Below the pieces are notes generated by a model, which had not been told where the DNA came from, searched no databases, and saw only the letters and a program-made list of their open reading frames with translations. A stretch of 20,871 nucleotides of DNA. Origin: Actinomycetes bacterium (GTDB lineage: Bacteria; Actinomycetota; Actinomycetes; Mycobacteriales; Mycobacteriaceae). Made by a program: the position numbers and the translations under genes. Where the stretch lies: NCBI GenBank assembly GCA_023416315.1, contig JAEZIA010000215.1:1-20871 (forward strand). Direction: 5' to 3'. Positions 7,607-15,128 of this stretch are shown one piece after another (the first letter of the stretch is position 1; each line of letters starts with the position of its first letter).

Positions 7607-8410
7607 ATGTCCGCGCATCCGACCGCCTACCTGGTTCTCGCCTCCCAACGCAGCGGCAGCACGCTGTTGGTCGAGTCGTTGCGAGCCACCGGTGTGGCCG
7701 GTGAGCCCCAGGAGTTCTTCCAGTACCTGCCGACCACGAGCATGTCGCCGCAACCCAGGGAGTGGTTTGCCGACACCGACGACGAGTCGATTCTTCGGTT
7801 GCTGGATCCGATCGTCGAAGGCAAGCCCGATCTGGCCCCCGCCGAGATCTGGCGCGACTACATCCGCACGGTCGGCCGCACCCCCAACGGCGTCTGGGGC
7901 GGCAAGCTGATGTGGAACCAGACCCCCCTGCTGCTGAGCCGCGCCAAGGATCTTCCGGAGCGCTCCGGGGCGGGCCTGCGGTCGGCCATCCGCGATGTCG
8001 TCGGCAGCGATCCGGTCCTGATTCACGTCTACCGCCCGGACGTGGTGTCCCAAGCGGTGTCGTTCTGGCGTGCGGTGCAGACCCGAGTGTGGCGCGGCCG
8101 GCCCGATCCGGTGCGCGACGCCAGGGCGGAGTACCACGCCGGGGCGATCGCGTACGTGGTGCGGATGCTGCGCGCCCAGGAGGAAGGCTGGCGTAACTGG
8201 TTCATCGAGGAGGACGTTCACCCGATCGACGTCCCCTACCCGGTGTTGTGGCGCAACCTGACCGACGTCGTCGCGCAGGTCCTCGAAGCGATCGGCCAGG
8301 ACCCCAGGCTGGCCCCGGCGCCCGTGCTGGAACGCCAAGCCGATCAACGCTCGGATGAATGGGTAGACCGATACCGCGCCGATGCGGAAAGAGAGGGCCT
8401 GCCGACATGA
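7607..8410 (+). CDS. stf0: Trehalose 2-sulfotransferase Stf0
   Basis: A protein of 267 residues, the length I recall for mycobacterial Stf0. The enzyme transfers sulfate from PAPS to the 2-hydroxyl of trehalose, the first step toward sulfolipid-1 in M. tuberculosis. The N-terminal PAPS 5'-phosphosulfate loop reads LASQRSGSTLLVESLRATG (residues 11-29). It is followed by GEPQEFFQ with Glu36, the residue proposed as catalytic base in the solved M. smegmatis enzyme. The conserved regions GGKLMWNQTPLL, HVYRPDVVSQAVSFWRA and WRGRPDPVRDARAEY are all present, so the enzyme looks intact. The stop overlaps the cysD start (ATGA), a direct coupling to PAPS synthesis. In organisms without the sulfolipid polyketide genes the fate of the sulfated trehalose is not settled. 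No such genes are in this window. Confidence 0.95.
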   Translation: MSAHPTAYLVLASQRSGSTLLVESLRATGVAGEPQEFFQYLPTTSMSPQPREWFADTDDESILRLLDPIVEGKPDLAPAEIWRDYIRTVGRTPNGVWGGKLMWNQTPLLLSRAKDLPERSGAGLRSAIRDVVGSDPVLIHVYRPDVVSQAVSFWRAVQTRVWRGRPDPVRDARAEYHAGAIAYVVRMLRAQEEGWRNWFIEEDVHPIDVPYPVLWRNLTDVVAQVLEAIGQDPRLAPAPVLERQADQRSDEWVDRYRADAEREGLPT

Positions 8411-9333
8411 GCACGGACACCGCCACCGTGGACACCACCCACGTCGACGAATTGCGGTTGCTGGAAGCCGAATCCGTCCACATCATCCGGGAGGTCGTCG
8501 CCGAGCTCTCCCGGCCGGTCCTGCTGTTCTCGGCGGGTAAGGACTCGATCGTCCTGTTGCGCCTGGCGGAGAAGGCTTTTCGACCCTCACCGCTGCCGTT
8601 CCCGATATTGCACGTCGACACCGGCCACAACTTCGACGAGGTGATCGAGTTCCGCGACCGCCGGGTTACCGGCCAGGGGCATAAGTTGATCGTCGCGTCG
8701 GTGCAGGAGTCGATCGACACCGGCCGCGTCGCCGACCCGGGACCCGGTGCGTCACGCAACCGTCAGCAGACCCGCACCTTGCTTGACGCATTGGAGGCGG
8801 GCGGGTTCGACGCCGCGTTCGGTGGCGCGCGGCGCGACGAGGAACGGGCCCGGGCCAAAGAGCGGATCCTGTCCTTCCGCGACGAATTCGGTCAATGGGA
8901 TCCCCGCGCCCAACGCCCCGAGCCGTGGTCGCTCTACAACGGCCGCATCAAGAAGGGCGAGCAGGTTCGGGTGTTCCCACTGAGCAACTGGACCGAGTTG
9001 GACATCTGGCGCTATATCGAGCTGGAGAACCTCGAGCTCCCCCCGATTTACTTCGCCCACGAGCGCGAGGTTTTCGAACGCGACGGGATCCTGCTCGCGG
9101 TGTCCGAATACGCGCAGCCGCAAGGCGACGAAAAATCCGCCGTCGAGTGGGTTCGCTACCGGACGGTGGGCGACCTGACGATCACCGGCGCCGTGCGCTC
9201 CACCGCCACCGGGATCGACGGCGTGATCGCCGAAATCTCCGCCGCAACAGTGTCCGAACGCGGTGAGACCCGCGCCGACGACCGCACGTCGGTGGCTGCC
9301 ATGGAAGACCGCAAGCGCGAAGGCTACTTCTGA
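8407..9333 (+). CDS. cysD: Sulfate adenylyltransferase small subunit CysD
   Basis: A protein of 308 residues from ATG 8407, which overlaps the stf0 stop by 4 bases. GAGAGGG at 8391-8397 lies 9 bases upstream and supports this start over an in-frame upstream start at 8359. CysD is the PP-loop ATP-pyrophosphatase subunit that, with CysN, forms APS from ATP and sulfate. The PP-loop is FSAGKDS (residues 41-47). HVDTGHNFDEVIEFRD, GGARRDEERARAKERI, WTELDIWRYI and the RYRTVGDLTITGAVRS region are characteristic. The C-terminus ends in the expected MEDRKREGYF. The stop overlaps the next start by one base (TGATG), making an obligate pair with CysN. Confidence 0.95.
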   Translation: MSTDTATVDTTHVDELRLLEAESVHIIREVVAELSRPVLLFSAGKDSIVLLRLAEKAFRPSPLPFPILHVDTGHNFDEVIEFRDRRVTGQGHKLIVASVQESIDTGRVADPGPGASRNRQQTRTLLDALEAGGFDAAFGGARRDEERARAKERILSFRDEFGQWDPRAQRPEPWSLYNGRIKKGEQVRVFPLSNWTELDIWRYIELENLELPPIYFAHEREVFERDGILLAVSEYAQPQGDEKSAVEWVRYRTVGDLTITGAVRSTATGIDGVIAEISAATVSERGETRADDRTSVAAMEDRKREGYF

Positions 9334-11204
9334 TGGCAACGCGTCAGCTGCTGAGAATCACCACCGCAGGCTCGGTGGACGACGGTAAGAGCACGTTGAT
9401 CGGGCGGCTGCTGCACGATACCGACAGCCTGCCACTCGACCACCTCGAAGCGGTCACCGACGACGAGGGCGTGGCCGACCTGGCGGCGCTGTCCGACGGC
9501 CTGCGCGCCGAACGCGAGCAAGGCATCACGATTGACGTTGCCTATCGGTTCTTTTCGACGGAGACCCGCAGCTACATCCTCGCCGACACCCCCGGACACG
9601 AGCGCTACACCCGCAACATGTTCACCGGCGCCTCCAACGCGCACGTCGCGATCCTGCTCGTCGACGCCCGCGCCGGTGTCCTGCGACAGACCCGACGCCA
9701 CGCCCGCATCGCCAAGCTCGTCGGCATCAAGCGCTTTGTGGCGACCGTGAACAAGATCGATCTCGTCGGGTTCGACCAAGCCCGGTTCAGTGAAGTCGAA
9801 GATCAGTTGCGGCAGATGTCCGCGCGCCTCGGCGGCTTGGACCTGACCGTGATCCCGATTGCGGCCAAGCACGGCGACAACGTCGTGCACCGATCGACCA
9901 ACACCCCCTGGTATGAGGGGCCGACCCTGCTGGAGTACCTCGAGCAGGTGGAACTCACTGCGCCGCAAGCGCAGCAGAACCGGCTCCGACTGCCGATTCA
10001 GTGGGTGTCACGGCCGACCGCCGAGGAGCGCAGGCGCTACACCGGGCGCCTGTCCGCCGGCACGCTGACGGTCGGCGATCCGGTCATCTCGCTGCCGTCG
10101 GGCACTCGGTCGGTGGTGACGGCTCTCGATGCCCTGGATGACTCACGGACGACCGCCGTTGCACCGCTGTCAGTTTCGGTCGAGCTTGCCGACGACATCG
10201 ACGTGGGGCGCGGCGACGTTCTGGTCAGCGGTCTCGACGACGCGCACTTGCCGACGCTGGCCCGCGAGCTGGACGCCACGGTGTGCTGGTTTACCGACAC
10301 CCCCTTGCGTGCCGGGGACCGGCTGGCGCTCAAGCAGGGCACCCGAACGGTGCGGGCCACTGTGCAGGCGCTGCACAGTCGGCTGGACCCCGAGACCCTC
10401 GACGAGCTCGACGGACCAGTCGAGTTGGCCATCAACGACATCGGCTCGATCACGCTGCGCACCAGTTCGATCGTGGTGGCCGACCCCTATGTCTTGGACC
10501 GGGACAACGGTGCATTCATCCTGATCGACGAGCACTCCAACGACACCGTCGGCGCGGGCACAATCCTCGAGCCCCGTGAGGTCAAGCCGGGCGAGCAGAC
10601 CCGCAATGACATCAAGTGGCATCCTTCGTCGTTGGATCGCGAATTCCGCTGGAATGCAACGCAACAACGTGGCGCCACGATCTGGTTCACCGGCCTCCCG
10701 GCGTCCGGCAAGTCGACACTGGCGGTCGCCGTCGAACGCGCACTGGTGGAGTCCGGCCAGGTGGCCTATCTGCTCGATGGTGACAACATCCGGCACGGCT
10801 TGTCCGACGACCTCGGGTTCTCGGCCGGTGACCGCGCCGAGAACATCCGCCGGGTCGGCCATCTCACCCGCTTGTTCGCGGACTCCGGCGTGGTGGCGTT
10901 GGCGTCGCTGGTGTCACCGCTGAAGTCCGACCGCGAGATCGCCCGCACCCTCAACGCCGCGGCCAAGCTACCCTTCATCGAAGTGTGGGTGTCGACACCG
11001 GTCAGCGAGTGTGAAAAGCGGGACCCCAAGGGCTTGTACAAGCGGGCACGGGCCGGTGAGCTCACCGGACTGACCGGCGTAGACGGCCCCTATGAGCCGC
11101 CGGAGAACGCCGATCTGGTGGTCGACACCACCGGCGCCGACATCGACGATCTGGTCAAGCAGGTGCTGGCGGTGCTCGAGCAGAAACGTCAACCGCCCAC
11201 CTGA
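9333..11204 (+). CDS. cysNC: Bifunctional sulfate adenylyltransferase large subunit / APS kinase CysN-CysC
   Basis: A 623-residue fusion. Residues 1 to about 430 are CysN, an EF-Tu-like GTPase with the P-loop GSVDDGKST (13-21), DTPGHE (85-90) and NKID (140-143), followed by beta-barrel domains. It drives APS formation with CysD. Residues about 440-623 are APS kinase, with WFTGLPASGKST (P-loop 454-462), DGDNIRHGL, GFSAGDRAENIRRV and KGLYKRARAGE. They make PAPS, the donor used by Stf0. Both modules appear complete. ATG 9333 shares one base with the cysD stop. The same fusion occurs in the mycobacterial assimilation locus (Rv1286). Here it is instead tied to a sulfotransferase, and whether it is the genome's only copy cannot be told from the window. 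The last 16 bases overlap the convergent tam gene. Confidence 0.95.
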   Translation: MATRQLLRITTAGSVDDGKSTLIGRLLHDTDSLPLDHLEAVTDDEGVADLAALSDGLRAEREQGITIDVAYRFFSTETRSYILADTPGHERYTRNMFTGASNAHVAILLVDARAGVLRQTRRHARIAKLVGIKRFVATVNKIDLVGFDQARFSEVEDQLRQMSARLGGLDLTVIPIAAKHGDNVVHRSTNTPWYEGPTLLEYLEQVELTAPQAQQNRLRLPIQWVSRPTAEERRRYTGRLSAGTLTVGDPVISLPSGTRSVVTALDALDDSRTTAVAPLSVSVELADDIDVGRGDVLVSGLDDAHLPTLARELDATVCWFTDTPLRAGDRLALKQGTRTVRATVQALHSRLDPETLDELDGPVELAINDIGSITLRTSSIVVADPYVLDRDNGAFILIDEHSNDTVGAGTILEPREVKPGEQTRNDIKWHPSSLDREFRWNATQQRGATIWFTGLPASGKSTLAVAVERALVESGQVAYLLDGDNIRHGLSDDLGFSAGDRAENIRRVGHLTRLFADSGVVALASLVSPLKSDREIARTLNAAAKLPFIEVWVSTPVSECEKRDPKGLYKRARAGELTGLTGVDGPYEPPENADLVVDTTGADIDDLVKQVLAVLEQKRQPPT

Positions 11205-11956
11205 GCGACGACGAAGATCCGTCGGAACGGGAAATAGGTCCGCCCGTCGGGCCGGACCGGGTAGGCCTCGTCCAGCAGCGGGATCAATTCCTGCCGAAAC
11301 TGTTGCCACAGTTCATCACTGAGCTGATCACGCACCGGGGTGAGCGCGGTCCCGGTGATCCAGTTCAACACGGCGTTCTGGCCGCCGAGTTCGTGAATGT
11401 AGGTGGTCTCCCAGGCATCGACCCGGCAACCGGCGTCGGTGAGCAGTTCGGCATACCGAATCGGTGTCTCGACCACCGTTGCGGTGCGGAAAGCGAAGTC
11501 GCCCAGAACTTTCGACCAGCGGTCCTCGGCAGCCAGCCGGCGGATGGCCACATGCGACGGGGCGTCGAAATTGCCGGGCACCTGAACTGCGATCCAGGCG
11601 CCGGGCTCCAGAAGACCGGTCCAGCGCACCATCAGCTCGGGGTGGCCCGGAACCCATTGCAATGCTGCGTTGCTGAACACCACGTCGGTCCCCGGACTCG
11701 GCGCCCAAGCGGCGATGTCGACCAATTCGGCGTCGATGCCACAGTCCCGCGCCGCGGCCACCATCTCCGGTGAGCTGTCCACTGCCTCGACAACGGCATC
11801 GGGCCACCGCTGAGCGAGCTGCTGGGTAAGGTTGCCAGGACCGCAACCCAGGTCGGCCACCCGCCGCGGCGACTCGGCACCCACTCGGCCCAACAGGTCG
11901 AAGAACGGGCGTCCGCGTTGATCGGCGAACGTCAGATAGGTCTGTGGATTCCACAT
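11189..11956 (-). CDS. tam: Trans-aconitate 2-methyltransferase (SAM-dependent; Rv0294-like)
   Basis: A protein of 255 residues from ATG 11956. The class I methyltransferase fold shows motif I as VADLGCGPGNLTQQLAQRWP (residues 33-52), an acidic loop-2 site VEAVDSSPEMVAAAR, and the post-I region DVVFSNAALQWVPGHPELM. N-terminal MWNPQTYLTFADQRGRPFFDLL is the signature opening of trans-aconitate methyltransferases, which methylate trans-aconitate and so protect aconitase from its inhibition. This gene sits beside stf0 in M. tuberculosis (Rv0294/Rv0295c, from memory). Here cysD and cysNC separate them. No strong ribosome site is seen before the ATG (only GGAAG one base away). The 3' end overlaps cysNC by 16 bases. 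Confidence 0.88.
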   Translation of the reverse strand: MWNPQTYLTFADQRGRPFFDLLGRVGAESPRRVADLGCGPGNLTQQLAQRWPDAVVEAVDSSPEMVAAARDCGIDAELVDIAAWAPSPGTDVVFSNAALQWVPGHPELMVRWTGLLEPGAWIAVQVPGNFDAPSHVAIRRLAAEDRWSKVLGDFAFRTATVVETPIRYAELLTDAGCRVDAWETTYIHELGGQNAVLNWITGTALTPVRDQLSDELWQQFRQELIPLLDEAYPVRPDGRTYFPFRRIFVVAQVGG

Positions 11957-12039
11957 GCTTCCACTTCACCACACCTGCGCCGACCACGAAATGCACAGCA
12001 AAATCCCAGTTACGCAGACCTGTTGGCACCAGCAGATTG

Positions 12040-13881
12040 ATGCACCGTGAGGCGGTGACAGCCACTGCCGAGCGGGCCGACGTTACGTCGGCGGACGGTG
12101 CTGGGCTGCGCACCAGGCGACGGTGGCCGACTGTTGCGCTGACCGGTCTGTTGATCGCCACCGCCGTGCTGTACCTCTGGGACCTTCCGGTCAACGGCTA
12201 CGGCAACGCGTTCTATGCGGCTGCCGCCCAATCGGGGGCACAGAGCTGGGCGGCGTGGTTCTTCGGGTCACTGGATCCCAACAACTTCATCACCGTCGAC
12301 AAACCTCCGGCCGCGCTGTGGATCACTGCGGTGTCGGTGCGATTGTTCGGCATGAACGATTGGGCTGTGCTGGTGCCGCAGGCGTTGATGGGCGTCGGCG
12401 CCGTCGCCATCCTGTACGCCACCGTGCGCCGCGTCGTCACCGACCCCACGCGCGGGGTGGTCGCCGGTTTGATCGCGGGCGCAGTGCTGGCATTGACACC
12501 GGCCGCCACGTTGATGTTCCGCTACAACAATCCTGACGCACTTCTGGTCCTGCTCATGGTGACCGCGGCCTACTGCTTCATCCGCGCGATCCCCGGTGCG
12601 TCGTGGCGCTGGCTGGTGCTTGTCGGTGTCGCGCTGGGATTGGCGTTCCTGACCAAGATGCTGGCCGGTCTGCTGGTGCTCCCCGGGTTCGGGCTCGCGT
12701 ACGTGTTGTTCGCACCGACGACGTGGCGACTCCGGATGCTGCATCTGCTGGGAGCCGCTGCGGCGCTGGTGGTTACCGCCGGCTGGTGGGTGGCCATCGT
12801 CCAAGTGTGGCCGGCCCATTCGCGCCCCTACATCGGCGGCTCGACCGACAACACAGTACTCAATCTCGCGTTCGGGTATAACGGCGTGGACCGCCTCGTC
12901 GGCGGCGGCAACGCCGTGTCGCACGGGCATCCCGGCGGATGGAGCACCCACGCGGGAGTGCTGCGGATCCTCTCCGCCGAGATGGGGTACGAGGTCTCCT
13001 GGCTTCTGCCTGCCGTGGTCGTCGCGATCGTGGCAGGCGGTTGGCTTGCGTTGCGGCGCAAGCTGACCCGCCTCGAGTCGGCTGGCTTCACGATGTGGAC
13101 GGTGTGGCTGGCCGTGTGCACGCTGGTGTTCAGCTATATGAGCGGCATGGCGCATCCGTACTACACCATCGCCATGGCCCCGGCCGTGGGCGCGCTGATC
13201 GGGCTGGCCGCGGTGTGGAGCAGATCGGCAGCGATCGGGATGGTGGTTGCGGCGGCGGCGTGGAGCGTCGTTTTGCTCAACCGGGCTCACCTCGGGCCGA
13301 CCTGGTCTCGCTGGCTCCTCGTGGGCGGCGCCGTCGCGGCCGTGCTGTTGCTCGCCGCGGCGCTCACGAAGTGGCCGCGGCTCACACCCGCCGCACTGGC
13401 AGTCTCGATGGTCGCGGGGCTCAGTGGCACCGCGATGTTCTCGGTGGCCACCGCCGCCACCCCGCACAATGGGTCCATCCCCAACGCCGCCCACACCGCC
13501 GACGTGTGGCCGACGGTCGGATCGCGTTTCGCCAAGGCCACGATGATGGGCGCCAGCTCCGGCAGTGTCGACCCCGAGTTGGCGCGGCTGCTCGCCGCCG
13601 CGACCACCAAGTGGTCGGCGGCCACCTCCGGCTCGCAGGCGGCCGCGTCGTTGGAGATCGCGTCCGGTCGTGCGGTGATGGCGATCGGCGGGTGGAGTGA
13701 CGACCCGGTGCCCACGCTGGCTCAATTCATCGACGAGGTGCATGCCGCCAAGATCGCCTACTACGTCGTGAGCGGGCGGCTGCGCAGTCATGATCGCGTC
13801 GGCGGGCAGATCGCTGACTGGGTACAACAGAATTACCGACCGGTGAAGGTCGGCGGCGCAACGGTGTATCGCCTCTTGTGA
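12040..13881 (+). CDS. Multi-pass membrane glycosyltransferase, GT39/ArnT-like family
   Basis: About 613 residues from ATG 12040. The open frame extends to 11944, but that would overlap the divergent tam start and its codons look non-coding. The N-terminus is cytosolic and Arg-rich (RTRRRWP), then helix 1 spans about residues 32-48. After it comes the first extracytoplasmic loop, VNGYGNAFYAAAAQS … WFFGSLDPNNFITVDKPPAALW (D87-K-P-P), the family's catalytic-loop region. Roughly a dozen membrane helices follow, with RYNNPDALLVLLMV and YMSGMAHPYYTIAMAPAVGAL typical of the actinobacterial group. The last ~110 residues are a soluble domain (EIASGRAVMAIGG, KIAYYVVSG). Such enzymes take a sugar from a polyprenyl-phosphate donor and work on the outer face of the membrane. 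The acceptor is unknown. I recall no counterpart at this position in M. tuberculosis. Confidence 0.85.
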   Translation: MHREAVTATAERADVTSADGAGLRTRRRWPTVALTGLLIATAVLYLWDLPVNGYGNAFYAAAAQSGAQSWAAWFFGSLDPNNFITVDKPPAALWITAVSVRLFGMNDWAVLVPQALMGVGAVAILYATVRRVVTDPTRGVVAGLIAGAVLALTPAATLMFRYNNPDALLVLLMVTAAYCFIRAIPGASWRWLVLVGVALGLAFLTKMLAGLLVLPGFGLAYVLFAPTTWRLRMLHLLGAAAALVVTAGWWVAIVQVWPAHSRPYIGGSTDNTVLNLAFGYNGVDRLVGGGNAVSHGHPGGWSTHAGVLRILSAEMGYEVSWLLPAVVVAIVAGGWLALRRKLTRLESAGFTMWTVWLAVCTLVFSYMSGMAHPYYTIAMAPAVGALIGLAAVWSRSAAIGMVVAAAAWSVVLLNRAHLGPTWSRWLLVGGAVAAVLLLAAALTKWPRLTPAALAVSMVAGLSGTAMFSVATAATPHNGSIPNAAHTADVWPTVGSRFAKATMMGASSGSVDPELARLLAAATTKWSAATSGSQAAASLEIASGRAVMAIGGWSDDPVPTLAQFIDEVHAAKIAYYVVSGRLRSHDRVGGQIADWVQQNYRPVKVGGATVYRLL

Positions 13882-13895
13882 GGCGGCTGCCCGGT

Positions 13896-13934
13896 TAGCA
13901 TCCTCGACAGATGCCGACTGGAAAGGCCACGACA
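13896..13934 (+). promoter_or_regulatory. Candidate promoter and ribosome site deciding the start of the alpha/beta-hydrolase
   Basis: TAGCAT at 13896-13901 is a TANNNT -10 element that would start transcription near 13907-13909. TGGAAAGG at 13919-13926 is a good ribosome site 8 bases before ATG 13935. The in-frame ATG at 13911 has no ribosome site of its own, though it could be used on a nearly leaderless transcript. Confidence 0.45.
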
Positions 13935-15128
13935 ATGACGTCGAACGTCGACTTGCCCATCCCGGTGCCGGTTCCCGATGTGCCGGGCGCCGACGCCGGT
14001 CACGAGGGGTTACCCGACCGCTCCGATCTGACCGCCCTGCAGCGACTCGTGGTGGACTCGTCGGCGGTCGCCGACATCGGTCTGCGCACGGCGATCGCCT
14101 CCCTGGTCGGCGTGTCCATGCTGCCGACGGTGGCCAAGAGCATCGTCCGGCGATCGGACCTGCACCGCGAGCGCACCAATCTCGAGTTCTACGCCGAGCT
14201 CGCTGCCCGCCACGACCCGGCGGCGTCGTTTCCCGCACCCACCGAGGTCCCCACGGTGTCGACCCGCCCGGCGAACCCAGTCGCCCAATACATCGCGCAC
14301 GGCAACGTCCAGAACATGCGGTTCGAGAGCAACTTCGAACCCGTGAACCCGAACATGCGCAAGCAGTGGAAAAGACTGGAACGCAACAACGTTGTGTGGG
14401 CACAGCACTGGCGCCACGACGACGGACCACGGCCGACCTTGTGCGTGATCCACGGTTTCCTGGGCTCGCCGTACCTGTTCAACGGCCTGTTCTTCTCGTT
14501 GCCGTGGTTCTACAAGACTGGCTACGACGTGCTGCTGTACACACTGCCGTTTCATGGCCGGCGCGCCGAAAAGGGCTCTCCGTTCAGCGGATACGGCTTC
14601 TTCGCGCAGGGCATGGCGGGATTCGCCGAAACGATGGCGCAGGCCGTGCACGATTTCCGGTCGGTGCTGAACTGGTTGCGCGACACCGGCGTCGAACGCA
14701 TCGCGCTCACCGGTATGTCGTTGGGCGGTTACACCTCGGCGTTGGTCGCTTCGGCCGACGACCGGCTGGAGGCGGTCATCCCCAACGTTCCGGTGGTCAC
14801 TCCCGAGTCGACGTTCGATGAATGGTGGCCGGCGAACAAGCTGATCGAAATCGGCCGCAAGTTCGGCACGATCGCGCGCGAGGACTCCGCCGCCGCGTCG
14901 GCCTACCACTGTGCGCTGAACTACGAACCCCTGGTGGCCCGCGATCGGCGCCTGATCATCACCGGCCTCGGTGATCGTCTGGCACCACCCGAACAGGCCG
15001 AGGCGCTGTGGGAGCACTGGGATCACTGTGCGCTGCACTGGTTCCCGGGAAATCACATCCTGCACGTCAGCCAGCCGGAATACCTGCGCCGCATCAATCG
15101 GTTCCTGCGGCCGGTGATGTGGGACTAG
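13935..15128 (+). CDS. Alpha/beta-hydrolase of the mycobacterial Rv0293c type
   Basis: A protein of 397 residues from ATG 13935 (405 from 13911). The first ~160 residues are a family-specific helical N-terminal extension with no signal peptide. The hydrolase core shows the oxyanion region CVIHGFLGSPY (about 170-180), the nucleophile elbow G260-M-S262-L-G-G, a probable acid D347 in ITGLGDRLAPPEQ and the base H374 in PGNHILHV. The catalytic triad is therefore complete. The extension and the FFSLPWFYKTGYDVLLYTLPF stretch recall ABHD18-like proteins. The substrate is unknown. The gene next to tam in M. tuberculosis is Rv0293c, about 400 residues by memory, which fits in length and position. Its TAG stop abuts the convergent methyltransferase stop with no base between. 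Confidence 0.82.
   Translation: MTSNVDLPIPVPVPDVPGADAGHEGLPDRSDLTALQRLVVDSSAVADIGLRTAIASLVGVSMLPTVAKSIVRRSDLHRERTNLEFYAELAARHDPAASFPAPTEVPTVSTRPANPVAQYIAHGNVQNMRFESNFEPVNPNMRKQWKRLERNNVVWAQHWRHDDGPRPTLCVIHGFLGSPYLFNGLFFSLPWFYKTGYDVLLYTLPFHGRRAEKGSPFSGYGFFAQGMAGFAETMAQAVHDFRSVLNWLRDTGVERIALTGMSLGGYTSALVASADDRLEAVIPNVPVVTPESTFDEWWPANKLIEIGRKFGTIAREDSAAASAYHCALNYEPLVARDRRLIITGLGDRLAPPEQAEALWEHWDHCALHWFPGNHILHVSQPEYLRRINRFLRPVMWD

Noticed and set aside
12268..14430. Very long open frame (720 codons) on the minus strand
   Set aside because: It lies opposite the glycosyltransferase and the alpha/beta-hydrolase, whose families are clear. The translation is Arg/His/Gly-rich low-complexity sequence typical of a GC-rich antisense shadow.
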